Both the position numbers and the translations under genes were made by a program. Below are positions 20,576-33,899 of a stretch of DNA of 64,000 bases, piece after piece (position 1 is the first letter of the stretch; each line of letters begins with the position of its first letter). The notes below the pieces were generated by a model, which worked only from the letters and a program-made list of their open reading frames with translations, did not search any database and had not been told where the DNA came from. The DNA comes from Ricinus communis (lineage: Eukaryota > Streptophyta > Magnoliopsida > Malpighiales > Euphorbiaceae): positions 4,218,501 to 4,282,500 of the forward strand of contig NC_063260.1 of NCBI RefSeq assembly GCF_019578655.1, read 5' to 3'.

Positions 20576-21783
20576 ATGTGTAGAGAAAGAAATTTGATAT
20601 TTAGTATTGGATGCAATTAGAAAGAAAGATACTCACATTATTAGTAGTTCAATTCTATGTGTAGTTTTTTTTTTTTATGTGTTTATATAGAATTTGTCGG
20701 GAAGTATGCAATTTAATTTTAAGAAATTAACATTAATGTTATTATTATTATTATTATTGTTATTATTATTATTAGAGAAGTATCAATAATAGCACTTATT
20801 TAGTTAGAATGTGTTATTCGGGATGCAGACATTCTTATCATTAATGTTAAATAACTTTAAATTATTATATGAGGAGCATAACTAGAAAAAGAAAAAACAT
20901 AAAATTCAAAAAAGAAAAACTACCATATGGATAATATTTTTACACTTAAAGGATAACTGTATTTTTATATAATAGTAACGTATGTTGTACTTTGTTAGAA
21001 TTTACATATATATATATATATAAATGCAAAATAGAGTCTTTTTTTAAGTATTTAGATCTCTTAAATACTTTATGATCACCAGAAATTATTAGAATACATA
21101 TACTAAACTTCTAATCAAATTTAAGACCTTTTTTAAATAAAATTATATTATATTTTAATAGTAATTCATATTAAGTACGTTTCAAACTCTATAAAAATAA
21201 AATATATAAACTATCCCGCACCAAAATATAAAAAGAAAATATAAGTTATTTTATTGTTTTAAAATACTTTTTATCTCTCAAATATAAAAGCGCTATAAAA
21301 TTTTAAATTTTAGCAAAGAAAAAATTAAGAGCTCAACCATTAAATAAAAGATCCAAGAATGTAAAGATAAATAATATATATATATCATTTAATAACTCAA
21401 ATCTAAACGACCACAGCTAATATTTGATACTTGGAGATTTTAAATCCATTGGGAATTAACGTAGGAAAAGCTTAAAATTTGAAAACTATTTTTAGGAAAA
21501 AATAGATATAATTCTTCAAATATATTCTAATAATAAAATATAATATGCAAAAGTTAAAAAGTTAGTAATTTATTTAAAAAAAATGTCAATTCGGTGACTT
21601 TTCCAAAGATCCGCTTAATTCAAATGGATTCACAGTTTATTTAGATACAGTTATGAAAATTTAGGAGCTCATTTGCAATTTTGACATAGTTTTAACGCCA
21701 AACGGCAATTCTAGAGAAGCAGTCCAGTAGATTTTTTAAGTCCCAATACTGTTGACCTTTTTCTTTTATAACGAGTATATAAT
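20576..21783. other. AT-rich spacer upstream of the 12-exon gene
   Basis: Contains (TTA)n near 20738-20775 and (AT)n near 21006-21022. No coding sequence seen. The last few hundred bases probably contain promoter sequence; TATATAATAAG near 21776 is one possible TATA. Confidence 0.45.
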
Positions 21784-21909
21784 AAGTTCGATTTGGTGCA
21801 ACTGGGTCCTTCAACTCTTTATATCATAAAATCGGTGCACAGGAAAAAAAAGCTTCACAATTGAAAAGAAATAAAGAGTCGAAGGATCCAATTATACCAA
21901 ATCGAACTT
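21784..21909. mobile_element. 126-bp perfect-looking hairpin / mini-MITE in a promoter
   Basis: The left arm AAGTTCGATTTGGTGCAACT continues into GGGTCCTTCAACTCTTTAT. The right arm, in reverse complement, reads AAGTTCGATTTGGTATAATT then GGATCCTTCGACTCTTTAT. The arms are about 40 bp with a loop of about 45 bp. It ends 178 bp before the ATG of the downstream gene. It has the form of a very short MITE. Confidence 0.75.
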
Positions 21910-22086
21910 CAAAAGGGGTTAAAAATCCAAATTAACAAAATCTCACCAATAATTGTAATGACCAAGCCAAACTCTCTTCACTGTCGCCCATACTAATTCT
22001 CCTCCTCCACCTCTCGCCACTTACCGGTGTTCAAGGAAACTCCTCCTGTTTCTCTTCCGAAGCTTGAAATAGAGAAACAGAAAAAG

Positions 22087-25000
22087 ATGGCTGAATTATG
22101 TGGAATATCTATTAAAACGGAGATCGGAAGTGAGAGTAACGAAATTGAATGGTCCAATGAGCTGGACCATGCTCCTTTCCTACTCCGTCGAAAACTGTTA
22201 CTGTCCAGGAGGCTCAATTTAACTTCCACTGCCACCAATTCAATGTGAGTTATTTTTCTTTCAGTTTCTATAGGTGGCTTTTTAATTTTATTTTTTTTAT
22301 AAAATGATCTTTTATTAATGTATTTTTAATGAATTTTACAGGCATCAGGAGAATGTAGTCGTAAAAAAAGAAGATGAACAATGCGATTCGCAGGTAATTT
22401 AAGGCTTTTGGGCATATTCCAATTCTTATATTTTTATGGTTAGGAGTAAGTAGAAAATTAACTTAAACATGTTTTTTTTTTTGTTTTACAAGTTTTGATC
22501 TATTTTCGCGAATGCATGTGGTTGATATAAGTTATTTTAGACGACTAGATTGTCTTAAAAAGTTAAATGATGAATGATTTTTGTGTCTGAAATGGAAAAT
22601 GTAACTCGGTTTCAGGTTTTCCCCGTCAGTAAAGAGATAGGTCGGCAGTCAGTGCAACTCCAAAATCATGAAACTAAAGTATCTTTAGGCGTTGATCCTG
22701 TAGTAGCTTATAAGTGTTCACAAAATGGCACTGCTTGTCAAGAACTGGCCATGCCAGGAGATTCTGACAGCCATACCACTGAAGTGCATAGACACACTTG
22801 TCTCAATCAGGTAACATGTTTGGAAAATGATATTAGCACCTTTCGGCTCGGCATATTTCATGGTGATGTATTGAAATTTTTCCAAATCTAAAATAACTGT
22901 GCAGAGTTTTCTTGCTTACAGAGTTCAACAGGAGACAGTGTGTCTGGCTCCTTTGATGCTGACCTGAAAACATTGAAACTCGAGAGTAGCGTTTCCTCTG
23001 ATTCAAATGACTTTGCAGATGATCTTGATCACATTATACTGAAAGAACGGCATAGGATGCTCCTTCCGAGGTACAGTTTTTTGATGATATGTTCCACTTG
23101 GGGCCCTGCACCCAAAATTTTATTCCCCTTTCCCTATTTAACTCTCATTTATTTTTCTTGTGTTGTTAATTCTTATTTATTTATTTTTGTTACAGTAAAT
23201 TAGTGAGAATCGTGAAACCAATTCCGGAGGTAATATGTTATTTACATATTGGACTGTTTAGAATCCATTCTGTTGTACGTTTTTGGTTTTTGTTCTGTTT
23301 TAGAAGTAAATAATGTTAATGAAATTTTCAATTTTTATGGTAATCACATGGTTTTTCTAGTTTTCTCAGCTTGATTTTCTAAAATTACACTATTTGAACT
23401 TGGAAAGCAGAAACTAAAACAGAAGACAGAAATGATAGCAAACACACTCCAAACTTCATATATATGATATCTCATCAGTCCTTCAAGACTGTTCAAATAC
23501 TTTTGAGGTATACTCATTTACATCATCTGCATTGTCTGGTTGAAAAGCATTTGCTTTCCCACTGAAAGATTTGCTTTAGCCGTGGCTTTCTCATAAAGCA
23601 GCAGCAAAGGAAGTAAAGAAGGTTTATGTCTCTTCAGTTTCCTTGTAGTTTCAATGTCAGTACCTAGGTTATGGCTTAAGTTTAGGTCCTTTCCACTTTT
23701 ATGCTGTTTCTTATTTTTGGGAACTCCTTTATCTGTTTTGTACTTGTGCTTGCTGGTCAATGCATAACAATTTAGCTTTGTAGAAAGAAAAACAGCATTG
23801 CTTTAATTTGCTTCTATGTCTCTAAGAGTACTTCAAGATAAACTTTGAGCAAGTGTTATAGCTTTAGCAATGCAACTGATTCTCAGCAATGGTATATTTT
23901 ATACTTTTGGGGATTTTTCACTTACTTGATAACTGGTTTTGCACTTGACAAATGTGAATTATGGTTATTTCTGCAATGCCTATTTTAGAGTTGTTTTACT
24001 TTAGTATTTGATTTTCTAACTTCTTTTCCTACTTGAAATATATGGATAAATCAATATATATATACTTATATGGAACATATCTAAGGCAGGCTTTCTTCTC
24101 CTTGGGAATTGCCATGCCAATGCCTATATCAGATTAGATTGCAAAATACTTATTGATTTTGCAAATCAAAGAGGCAAGGAAAATATAGGAATTTGTACTT
24201 TCGTTCTCATTATCTCTCAGAAATATGGTATCTTCCCTGTGAGCCTTGGATTGATAAACCTTAAAATAGTTAGTTTCCTGCTTGGATTAAAAGAAAACTA
24301 GATATAGGTGTATAGATATACTAATTTGATTTGAACCAAATTGGAATTTATTTTGGGTCATTCTATATTCGTTACTTCTGAAAGCTATTATATGAATTGC
24401 TCATCTCAGGAAACACCAATGGAGTCTAATTCAAGTGATACAATTAGTAATATGCCTGCAAGCAGAAATGGTACTTCTGATTCAACTTTGTTGAATTTGG
24501 TCAAAGTGAAGGCTGAACCATTGGATAATAGCCAGGATGAACCAGGCATCACTGCTGCGGGTAATCTCTCCTTGAACTTAGTATCAGTGAAGAGCGAACT
24601 GGATTGTCCTGGTGAACTGCACAGAGACAAGGTAGATGACATGCAAATGCAACAGCGGATGAAGCTGCAGACACTGAGAAAAGTTTCTAAATCAAGCACT
24701 TCAGGGAATTTTGAATGCTCGGGGAAAGTTCTTCCTTCTTCTCTTGAGAATGGCCCTGCTGATCCAGAAGCTCCAAATCCAATTAGGATTAGCCGCCCAA
24801 GGAAAAGGAGGAAGACTGCCACGTATTATCTTTTTGTTGTCTTATTTTTTCTGTTTTGGAGTATTATTTTCTACCTTAGTGCTCACTCTTGTTGAAATGA
24901 GAATCGTAGGGATTCAATTGAAACCGCACTGGAGGAAGATGCACCTGGACTACTGCAGGTAATGGATGCTTGATTCTCTCTTTGTCATGAAATTCAGGTT

Positions 25001-27108
25001 CTTTCTGATCATATCATTTGGCAGGTGTTGATTGAACAAGGAGTATCAGTTGGTGAAATAAAGCTTTATGGAGAGACAGATAATGATGAACCCATTGATG
25101 AATCATCAATTGAAGATGGCTTTACAGAGCTTGAAGCTGTAATATCGAAGGTTAAACATGTGTTCCTGAGAATTGATTTCTTTTGTGGCTAATGATGAAA
25201 TTTGAATCAGTTCTCTTCTCTTTTCATCGTTCAAAATAGATAAATGTTGGATTAAATGTTTTTGGTTCCAGAAGAATCATATTGTGCTTTGTAAAGTCAT
25301 CTCTCACTGATGTGAGCATATTTTTCTTTGACAGATATTTTTTCAGCAGAACTCTTTATTGAAGTTTGCTACTTTAAAGTGTGCAAAGGGTTCAAAATCC
25401 AGTTACTGCTTGGGTTGTCTATTTTCACTTGTGGAGCAGGTAGTGAGTCCATCCTAAAGTGGTGATTTAAACATGGTCAGCGCGAGACTTATGTTTACAC
25501 TCTTACTTTGCTTTTCCTGATATACTAAAGAATTTATCAATTGTTATTCATTAGTGGCTCATCTTTTACAGACACGATATCTAAGATTTCGTAATTGGCC
25601 TGCTGAATGGGGTTGGTGCCGAGATCTCCAGTCATTTGTTTTTGTCTTTGAAAGGCATAAAAGGTAATTTTACTGAGAACAATTTCTAAAAGTTCATCTG
25701 GGTTCATTGATAGATAGCGGTAACTAGTTTTACTTCAATGCAGAATAGTGCTAGAACGTCCCGAGTATGGCTATGCAACCTACTTCTTTGAGCTGGTTGA
25801 CTCTTTACCCATTGATTGGCAGATCAAGCGGTTGGTGACTTCCATGAAACTTACTAACTGTGGCAGGATTAACCTAATTGAGAACAAGACATTAGTGGTA
25901 ATTACCAAAATGTGTTTCACTAGCTTGTTATTGTTATTTAGATGGGCTCAATTAAATCAGTTGCTAAATTAACTAGCATTTTAGTTTGTTGATTGGCTAT
26001 TTGTGATTTGTTCTATTCTAATACATTTATGAGTACTCTGCATGCTTAAAGTAGTTTATGGGCTTGCATGGTTATTTTTTCTTGCTCATTTCTGTAAAGA
26101 GTCCAAATCAACCAATGTGTTACAGTTATGTAACTTTCCTGGTCGAATTGTAACCAGTAGTCTGTGGCTGTTTTCACCAAATCATAAAAATGTTCAAAAT
26201 GTTTATAGAACTAGTTAGGTGTGATTAGGTTGGTAGACCGTAATGTCGTCATGGATCAGGCACTGCAGTATCAAACATTTGTTCTCAAAACTCAAATTTT
26301 ACATAAAGATCAAAAGTTGTTCAAGTCTTAGAATGTCAATTTTCCAAACGAGCTTGGGATTTTTTTCAAGCTTGTCTGGTTTAATATAATAACATCATTT
26401 TATGTTATTAATGCAGCAAGCAGTATTGGTAGCACTTTTACGTTTGAAAAAGACCGTTGATGAAGTTTATTGAAAATTTTATATAATAGATGTTTATTAC
26501 GTGATAAAAATATATTCTTCAGGCTCTGTTTAGCACTGGTTAAAGCCTTAAATGCCACAACTTACAAGTACAGTTTGCTGAATTAATGGAGCCAGAAAGT
26601 ATGCAGATGAGATATTCTTAGCTTGTCATTAAGTTGTTTTGTTTAGTACATTTGCAAAAACAACTGGTGTTTTTACTGCTTATGCCTTTCCTCATACCCT
26701 CTCTCCATGAGCAGTAGTTAGAAATTGATGTGACCTTAAAATGTAGCTGTACGTAGTGGAATAGTCTCAAGTAGTAAATTAGTTTCCTGTCCCCCTCCCC
26801 CCCACAACCCTGTATCTAACCCGTTTAAATCTTTGATAAAGGTTGGAGAAGACTTAACCGAAGGTGAGGCAGAGGTGCTAATGCAGTATGGTTGGACACC
26901 AAATAGCGGCTTGGGAACTATGCTTAACTACCGTGACAGAGTGTTTCATGACAGGAAGAATGAGAAGGACAGCTCAGAGTGGAGATCGAAAATAGGTAAG
27001 TTGCTGATGGACGGTTTTAATGGCGGTAGTATTGTTTCATCTAGCATTGAGGCAAAAGTTTCAGAACTTAGGGCTGATGAGAACCCTGAAATTAAAACGG
27101 AGTTGTAA
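22087..27108 (+). CDS. Plant protein of unknown function, nuclear, 12 exons, SUMO-motif rich
   Basis: I built 12 exons with GT/AG borders and consistent phase: 22087-22244, 22342-22393, 22616-22810, 22922-23070, 23196-23229, 24410-24822, 24910-24958, 25025-25150, 25335-25439, 25572-25663, 25744-25897, 26842-27108. They give 597 residues. The N-terminal half is polar and probably disordered. A basic nuclear localisation signal (RPRKRRK) lies at about 325-331. The C-terminal half is compact, with a W/F/Y-rich segment (FRNWPAEWGWCRDL, then FVFVFERHKR, then PEYGYATYFFELVDSLP) and ends KTEL. Six Psi-K-x-E SUMO-consensus motifs occur: IKTE 9-12, VKKE 60-63, LKLE 153-156, VKAE 229-232, VKSE 256-259, IKTE 593-596. 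I do not recognise the family; the length and clean splicing indicate a real gene. The upstream in-frame GTG at 22027 is ignored in favour of the ATG. Confidence 0.85.
23440..23790 (-). pseudogene. Antisense coding-like segment inside intron 5
   Basis: Within the 1,180-bp intron 23230-24409, the minus strand has an open frame (23518-23766) for a Lys-rich sequence (KHKYKTDKGVPKNKKQHKSG and PSLLPLLLLYEKATAKANLS). Its composition is not that of a random AT-rich frame. Just upstream on the minus strand, TTATGCATTGACCAG followed by CAAGCAC looks like a 3' splice acceptor, and the downstream part is T/A-rich like a 3' UTR. It may be the last exon of a gene fragment captured by a transposon, or a relic of a nested gene. 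I cannot name it. Confidence 0.4.
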
Positions 27109-27250
27109 TCAAGTCTTAACATACATAAAAACTTTAGATAGCAGTGATTAGGCTTTTTTTCACAAATTAACCACACAAAATTTACAAATCTGTGCTGCTA
27201 ATTGTTTTTCTTTGGCGTGTTACTCAAATGTGGTATTCTTTCCTCTCCCA

Positions 27251-27283
<33 letters not shown>
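27251..27283 (+). repeat. (AC)n microsatellite
   Basis: About 16 uninterrupted AC units lie 140 bp after the stop codon of the 12-exon gene, probably in or just past its 3' UTR. Confidence 0.95.
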
Positions 27284-27285
<2 letters not shown>

Positions 27286-28179
27286 GGGTTGGAATGAGTT
27301 AAAGATGACAGTCAAGACTCTGGTTTAGTATATAATTATTTTGTTTATCGAATGAGAAATTTGTTCTTGTCGGCCTCCTTTCAATCTTAAAGAGATATTT
27401 CCTGCAGGAAGATCAAACAGATATAGAGAGGCCATTATAACAGATCTATGTGGAGCACAGATTTCGGATTAAAACTGAGCATCTTTTTTTCTGAAGAAGT
27501 ATAGGAAAATGCACTTTTTTGAAGTCTTTTATGTTATGTTTAGTTGAAATTCATTAAGAAATCCGTTTCATTTATAAATGATTTTTATTTATTGACGCAT
27601 GAGTCCCTTTTAAAACATAGAACTTAGAATGCCAAAAGCTAATAACTGATATTTGCATCGTCCTCTTCTATTAAATTTACTTGTAACTAAAAACCTTGGA
27701 GCTGTGGATACCGGCTAATAATTGCTTTTCTCTTTGTATGTATGAAATGGTAAGTGGATCCAAGAAAATTGATTACTAAAGGAAAATGCTCAACCGGCTA
27801 ATAACTGCTTTTCTTCTATGTATGAAATAAATGTGATTTCACAAGTTTTCTTAAAGTGGGCTTTAATTTCTTTTATGCCACTTTAGTACTTTTGGGCATT
27901 TTGCGGATATTTGGCTGAGTACAGATGGGTCTAGTACGGTATTATACGAGAAACGGGGTATTTTTATAAAAAATACTTTCTTTTCAAAATTATAGATCTT
28001 TAAAATACAATTATAGATCTCACGAAATTGCTTTGTTTTTCATTAAATATTTGTTTGTTTTGGTTGATTTCAACCAACATTGATGGAATCGACACATCGA
28101 CACATTTACAGATGAAGATGATTAATCAATCTGAGTTGATATGAAAAGAATCTTAAAAGAAAGATAAAAAGTAAATTCA
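27284..28179. other. Downstream flank of the 12-exon gene
   Basis: Likely 3' UTR and spacer. A short repeat, CAACCGGCTAATAACTGCTTTTC near 27791 and ACCGGCTAATAATTGCTTTTC near 27710, shows a local duplication of about 80 bp. No further gene seen. Confidence 0.45.
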
Positions 28180-28640
28180 GAAATATTGTTAAACCAAAAA
28201 AAATATAAAACAGAATTAAAAATCAACATATACTGCAAATAAACAAAAAATGTTGATTTATCATAAAAATAATAATAAGAAAATAACGTAATTAAAGGTA
28301 AGCTATAACATAAGCAAAAATAAATTCAAAAACGAATAATTTGTAATAAAAATATTAATTTATTGTAAAAAAATTAAAAATAAACAAAAAGAACAATAAA
28401 AAAACAACATACTGGAAGGTAAACCATAGAATGACAGAAAATGAATAAAAAATGCTAGTTTGTTGTAAAAATAAATTAAAAATGTTAAATTATTGCAAAA
28501 ATAAACTAAAAAAGTAACATATTTAAAGATAAATTATAGCATAACAAAAAATAAATTAAAAATAAATTAAAATTTAAATATTTTAAAATAAAAATATTCA
28601 TTTATAGCAAAAGATAAATTAAATATAAATAAAAAATAAA
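28180..28640 (+). repeat. Degenerate A-rich tandem repeat, unit ~110-120 bp
   Basis: Three anchors recur: AAAGGTAAGCTATAACATAA near 28294, GAAGGTAAACCATAGAATGA near 28415, and AAAGATAAATTATAGCATAA near 28524. Each is followed by A-rich sequence with AATAAATTxAAAAA and a TTTxTTGTAAAAA-like motif. The strand is strongly A-biased. No coding potential. Confidence 0.6.
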
Positions 28641-31600
28641 AAATAACAAAAATCAGACATAATATGTATATTGCATCCAATATGACATATGAAATATCAA
28701 ATACTTGGAGAAATATCACTCTCGACATGCATGTAAAAGTAAAGATTATTTCTCTTTTTTTTTTTTTTTTTTTTTATGTTCTATCATTCTCCATTTTTTG
28801 ATTTATTCTTCAACTTTTGTTCTTCCATTTTTCTTCTTCAATTATACTTCTATCTCATTTTCTTGTTCAAGAATAAAGATCCATTCTCCATCTTGGCTCG
28901 GAAGATGACTCATTCCACTATTTTTTTTTTTCACTTAAAGAAATGTCACACATAAGAAAAATATTGTTTCTCCTTTTTTTTTTGCCACACATTACCAATC
29001 ACTAACAAACTCAATTTCTTCTCCTCTCTTTTTCAATACATTTCAAGATTATTTAATTCTCTCTTCTATTTCTCTTCAATTGATGTTTAATTTCTCTTAA
29101 GTATTCTTTTCTAGCTACTTAATTATAAAGCTATTTGTTATAACTATTGTTACTATATTTAAGAAATATTTACTGATTAAAATAGAACTATTTAAATTCA
29201 CTAAGAATTATTTAAATGGGTCTTGCAGAAAAGAATGTAATCTTTTTATTAAATTTTTTTGAATAATTTTTTTAATAAAAATCTAATAATTAATTATCAA
29301 TTTTTTGGTTAATATATTCACATTCACTTTTTTTTTTTTATTTGAAGTTTTTTTGAGAGACATTGGAACATGTTAGAGGACAACCCATTAAAAAATAAAT
29401 AAAAAATAAGAAACACCGTAAAAAAAGTATAAAAGAAAATAGAAATACGACACTGAAAAAAAGAAAAAGGAAAATAAAAAATCGCATGTTTTGTGAAGTT
29501 TACTCTTATTATTATTGAAGAATTTGTATGATATTAATATATTATCAAATTCCGGTATTTTTTAAAATTAAAAAAAAAAATCAAAGGAATCGAAAAGATA
29601 TTAAATATAAATTATATTGAATCAATTTTTTCAATCTAAAGAAAAGAAACTTAGTATTCGGTGCCATTTTAGTACTTAAAAGATAAGAGAACATATGTAA
29701 TGGTATTACTCGACAAATAAAATCATAACTCTTATTATGAAAGTTTAAGGTACTTCTAATTATACTTATTTCCTGAAATAAGATGCTCGAATTTGAGCTG
29801 AAGATTTCCTTGACATGAAGCCCAACTCGACTCATTTTGATCAAGGCTTTATTCCCTGAACCTCCTTTTTCTTCGAGATTTTGAACTTCATATTTATTAA
29901 AAAAAAGAAATTGAATTCAGAAATTTCAAAATTGACAAAAATAATTTTCATTTTTCTTGAGAGAAATTTAAAATTTCTTTTGTTTTTCTTGCAAATCAAG
30001 TTGTAGTTGGATGTTTTTACACCTACATTCATTTGTAATAATCATAGCATTACCTGTCTTCTTGGAATTAAAGACTTAAGAATTTATACAATTTTCATTC
30101 AAAGTATTTCCTTAAATATTATTGGAAAATAATTGAAGGCTAATATCTTTTGAATTTAATTTTAGTCTAAATATATAATATTAAAAATAAAATATATGAT
30201 AAAATATATTTATACAATAATAATAATAATAATAATAAATTAATATATTTGTTGAAGTGGGATTTAATTATTAATTTCCTGCACTTACTATTAATTCACT
30301 CGATATATCCTTTGGTCTGTTTTTATGTACTATTTATTGATATTTATTAATAAAATTATGTAAAGTATTTCAAGTTTGAACAATTTTAATTTTCTTTCTG
30401 AGTAGTGTGTGTAATGAATATATTTTTCCATGTATCAATCATGTTTAAATATATGACATCACAATATAATTAAAAACAAAAATATAAAATTTGCATCCTA
30501 TTTGGATAACAAAAATATAAAAACATATATATTTTGTTGTATTTTTTAATTATAAAAATGTGTTTTTTTTTTCTTAAAAAACAACAATACGGCTTCAACA
30601 AATTAATATTGTTAATTTATGTTGATGGGACGCTTCAGTTCTATAAGAATACTAATTTATATTAATATCATTTAACTCGCCATAATCTGGATTTTATAAG
30701 TAAAATTATTAAAAATATTTATATTTATATTAAGAATCTAAAGATTTAGAACAAGCATAAATTTACATATTTAAATATATATATATATATAAAAAAAAAA
30801 ACGAAAACCATATTCTCTATAAAGTAATTATAAATGTAAGTTACATCAACAAATTCATGATATGTATCAACTGAGTTACCCAGAAATTGATACTTCATTT
30901 GCATTCTATATCATAACCATTTATCATCAAAATGAAAAAGGAAAAGAGAAGGGAGGGGGCAAAAACTACATAAGGGTGACCTCATTAAATAATTAAGAAA
31001 TACTACAAAAGTTTAAACCATTCTTTGTTTGTCATCATTATATTCTTTATAATTATTTTTCTTTTACTTTCCTTTTCCTGTTTATTAAACAAGGAATCAT
31101 TACAAGGGAATAACATTTGAAACCTTTTCAACCAATGGGTTGCTTCCTTTTCCATTATACAATATTTAATTGATTGGAACCTCGAAGTTTCTCGAAATTT
31201 TTTTGTTCCTATTTTGTAATATGAAAAAGGGTATTTGCCAATATATTTGACATATAACTAGTAATCAATCTGAGGCCTAAAAACAGAAAGAAAAAAGATT
31301 AGAGAAAAAAAATAAAATTGAAGCACCCACTAACAATGTTGAATTCAACTACACATAAATGTGACCACAAGTTATAACATAGACAATTGTTTTGCTTATG
31401 AGGTTGTCTTGTCCCCTATAATTTTCAAAGCAACCAGAAGAAAATAATTAAAAGAATATGTAAAAATGTGTACCCATGACGTTATGCATGCCATATATAG
31501 TCTTTGAGGTATGGGAATAATAGGAATTATAATTTCATTAAGGTTTCTATTTTAATTTTCCCCATTTCTTTTCTTCATCTTCTTCAAATATAAACTATGC

Positions 31601-32153
31601 ATTAGGTTTTAAGTTAATTTTTACTAGAGTTGATTGCAGGTATTATCATACTATTATTTTGTATGTTTATCTTCTATATTTATATATATAAAATCATGCA
31701 ACCCTCTAGGAAAACATGAACTTTTTCTTATAACATTGATTATAATGTTAAGCCCATAAAATGATAAAAGTACACAAGAGCACATTCATTGAAAATCATT
31801 TCTTTTTTAATCCACATTTATAATTACAAACTTAGAAAAGGGAAAACTAGAAAGAGTATATTTACAATTTGATTAATGGAGTAAACTATATGCAGCAATC
31901 TATTAAAAAGAAGAAGGCGTAATTAAAGTTGAAAAAATTAGAGAAGGCACGAATCAGTGTGATTAAAGAATTATTAATATGATTACCCATCCTGTGTTTA
32001 GAATTTAATGACATTTGAATATAGTGGTAGACAACAACAAAGTGCTTCATCCTAACAAACCAAAAAGAAATAGAGTTATCCTTTACATCACCAACAAACT
32101 GAAAAGACACATAAACATACATGTAAAGATTTGAAAGAAACCAAAAACCAACT

Positions 32154-32188
<35 letters not shown>

Positions 32189-33770
32189 TAAAAAGTGATT
32201 GATACAGGTAGCCCTGCCGCCAAAATTCAATTGATCATATCAAAGACTAATAAAAAGGAAATGGATATGGGGATATATAAATTGTGAATGGGTTATGTGT
32301 CTTCAATATATATATATCCAAGAAATTCTTTTTCTTTTTAATGAAATGATATGATTAATTATATGGGTAGTGTACCCTCCAAAGCATGATGTCTGCCTTT
32401 CATTGTTAACTATTTTCTAATAATTAATGATACACACCTTTGCACAATCCATGAAAGAAAGAAAGGAAAGGAAAAAAAGAAGAAGAATGTAGAAGAGTTA
32501 ATGAAGCACACATACACATATATTTGTTGTGATGGAGAAGTTGCAGAAGATAAGATTTCTACAATATTATATAAAATAAAAGAGGGAATCAAATAAAATA
32601 TATAAAGCCTTTTTGGATTTATATGTCATCATGTATCATCATTAAAGAAAGTGATGGAAGTTAGAATTGGAAAGATGGAATTCAATAAATTTCTTGAATG
32701 TTTTTGCATATTTGTAATTTTGTGGGGCTATTTGTGTATCATCCTCAAGAAACCTTCTTTCTTTTTCTAACATATATGTATATAGTGCAAGTGTATATAT
32801 TATTGTGGTGGGAAGATGAGGAATAGAGAGTAGTAACATGGCACATCAAAATGAAATCCAGTTATTATCCCACTTTTTGGACCCATGAGTCCACCTGCCT
32901 AACCATATGCCCCTTTGTTCATATGTGCTGAGGGGACCTAAAATAGTAAAGCCACTTTACTAAAAACAGATATCCAACAAATTTTAAATAATGAGAATTC
33001 TTTTTTTTTTTTTTTAATGTGTTTTTATCTTTTCTGAAGGGGACAAATATTTTTAAATTTTTAGAATTGATCTAAATTATGATAGTATTTCCATTTTCCA
33101 AAATGATTTAACATAATTTCTAATAGTTTAAGGAGCTCTTTTATCTATTAGTTTGGGTGCTATTTTACTCCATCTATCCTGCTAGAAATACCATTTAAAA
33201 CACTAATTTTTGTATACAAGACTTTCAAATAAGTACTTGTTAATTGGCCTTTGAAGCTTATAGTTGAATTGCTTTAAATCTCATCAGTTAACACAAATTC
33301 ATATGGTTCTTAATCAAAATATTTATTATAAACCCAAATCCAAGACTCAAATGTTTATTTAGAGAAAAAAATATTGTAACTATAATCCGAAAAACTTATA
33401 AATACTGATATATTTGTTATGAGATCAGCCATTGCTGTCGATTTTAAAAAATATTTATAAGTTTACACCCAAAAGAAATTGATATTCTCTAAAGAATTCG
33501 TTCTTTCTCTAATTTTCTTTTTTACTTGTAAAACTCTAAGGTAGAGTTAATGAATAAACATATATTTTCGAAAAGAAAGAAAGGGTGTTTCTCTAAGTGA
33601 GGGAGCATACGAGAGAGAGTATGGTTGTGATATAAAGATGACAAAAGCATTGCTACAGAATGACGTGTCAAGGGAACATTGGTGAATTATATATAAACAA
33701 CAACAATAATAATATATAGGAAAAGAATAAAGAAAGTAATTTTGAAATGCATGAATGGATATTAAATTGA
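28641..33770. other. Gene-free AT-rich region with microsatellites
   Basis: I found no supported gene on either strand. It holds poly-T runs (28757-28775, 29331-29340, 33001-33015), (ATA)n near 30218-30235, (AT)n near 30775-30790 and an (AT)n(GT)n compound repeat at about 32154-32188. All frames of 60-90 codons here are low-complexity and unconserved in look. Upstream regulatory sequence of a gene outside the window cannot be excluded. Confidence 0.5.
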
Positions 33771-33899
33771 AATGGGAAAGGAAGAAGCATTGATTGGAGC
33801 ATTGATTTCATTAGAAAGAATGATATACAAAGAAAAAGAAACTAAAGGAAGAAATAATAAAAGAAAGAAAAACATATGGCTTATAATAGAACAGAAGAA

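Noticed and set aside
22027..22086. Upstream in-frame GTG start of the 12-exon gene
   Set aside because: Eukaryotic genes rarely start at GTG, and an ATG in an A-rich context follows at 22087.
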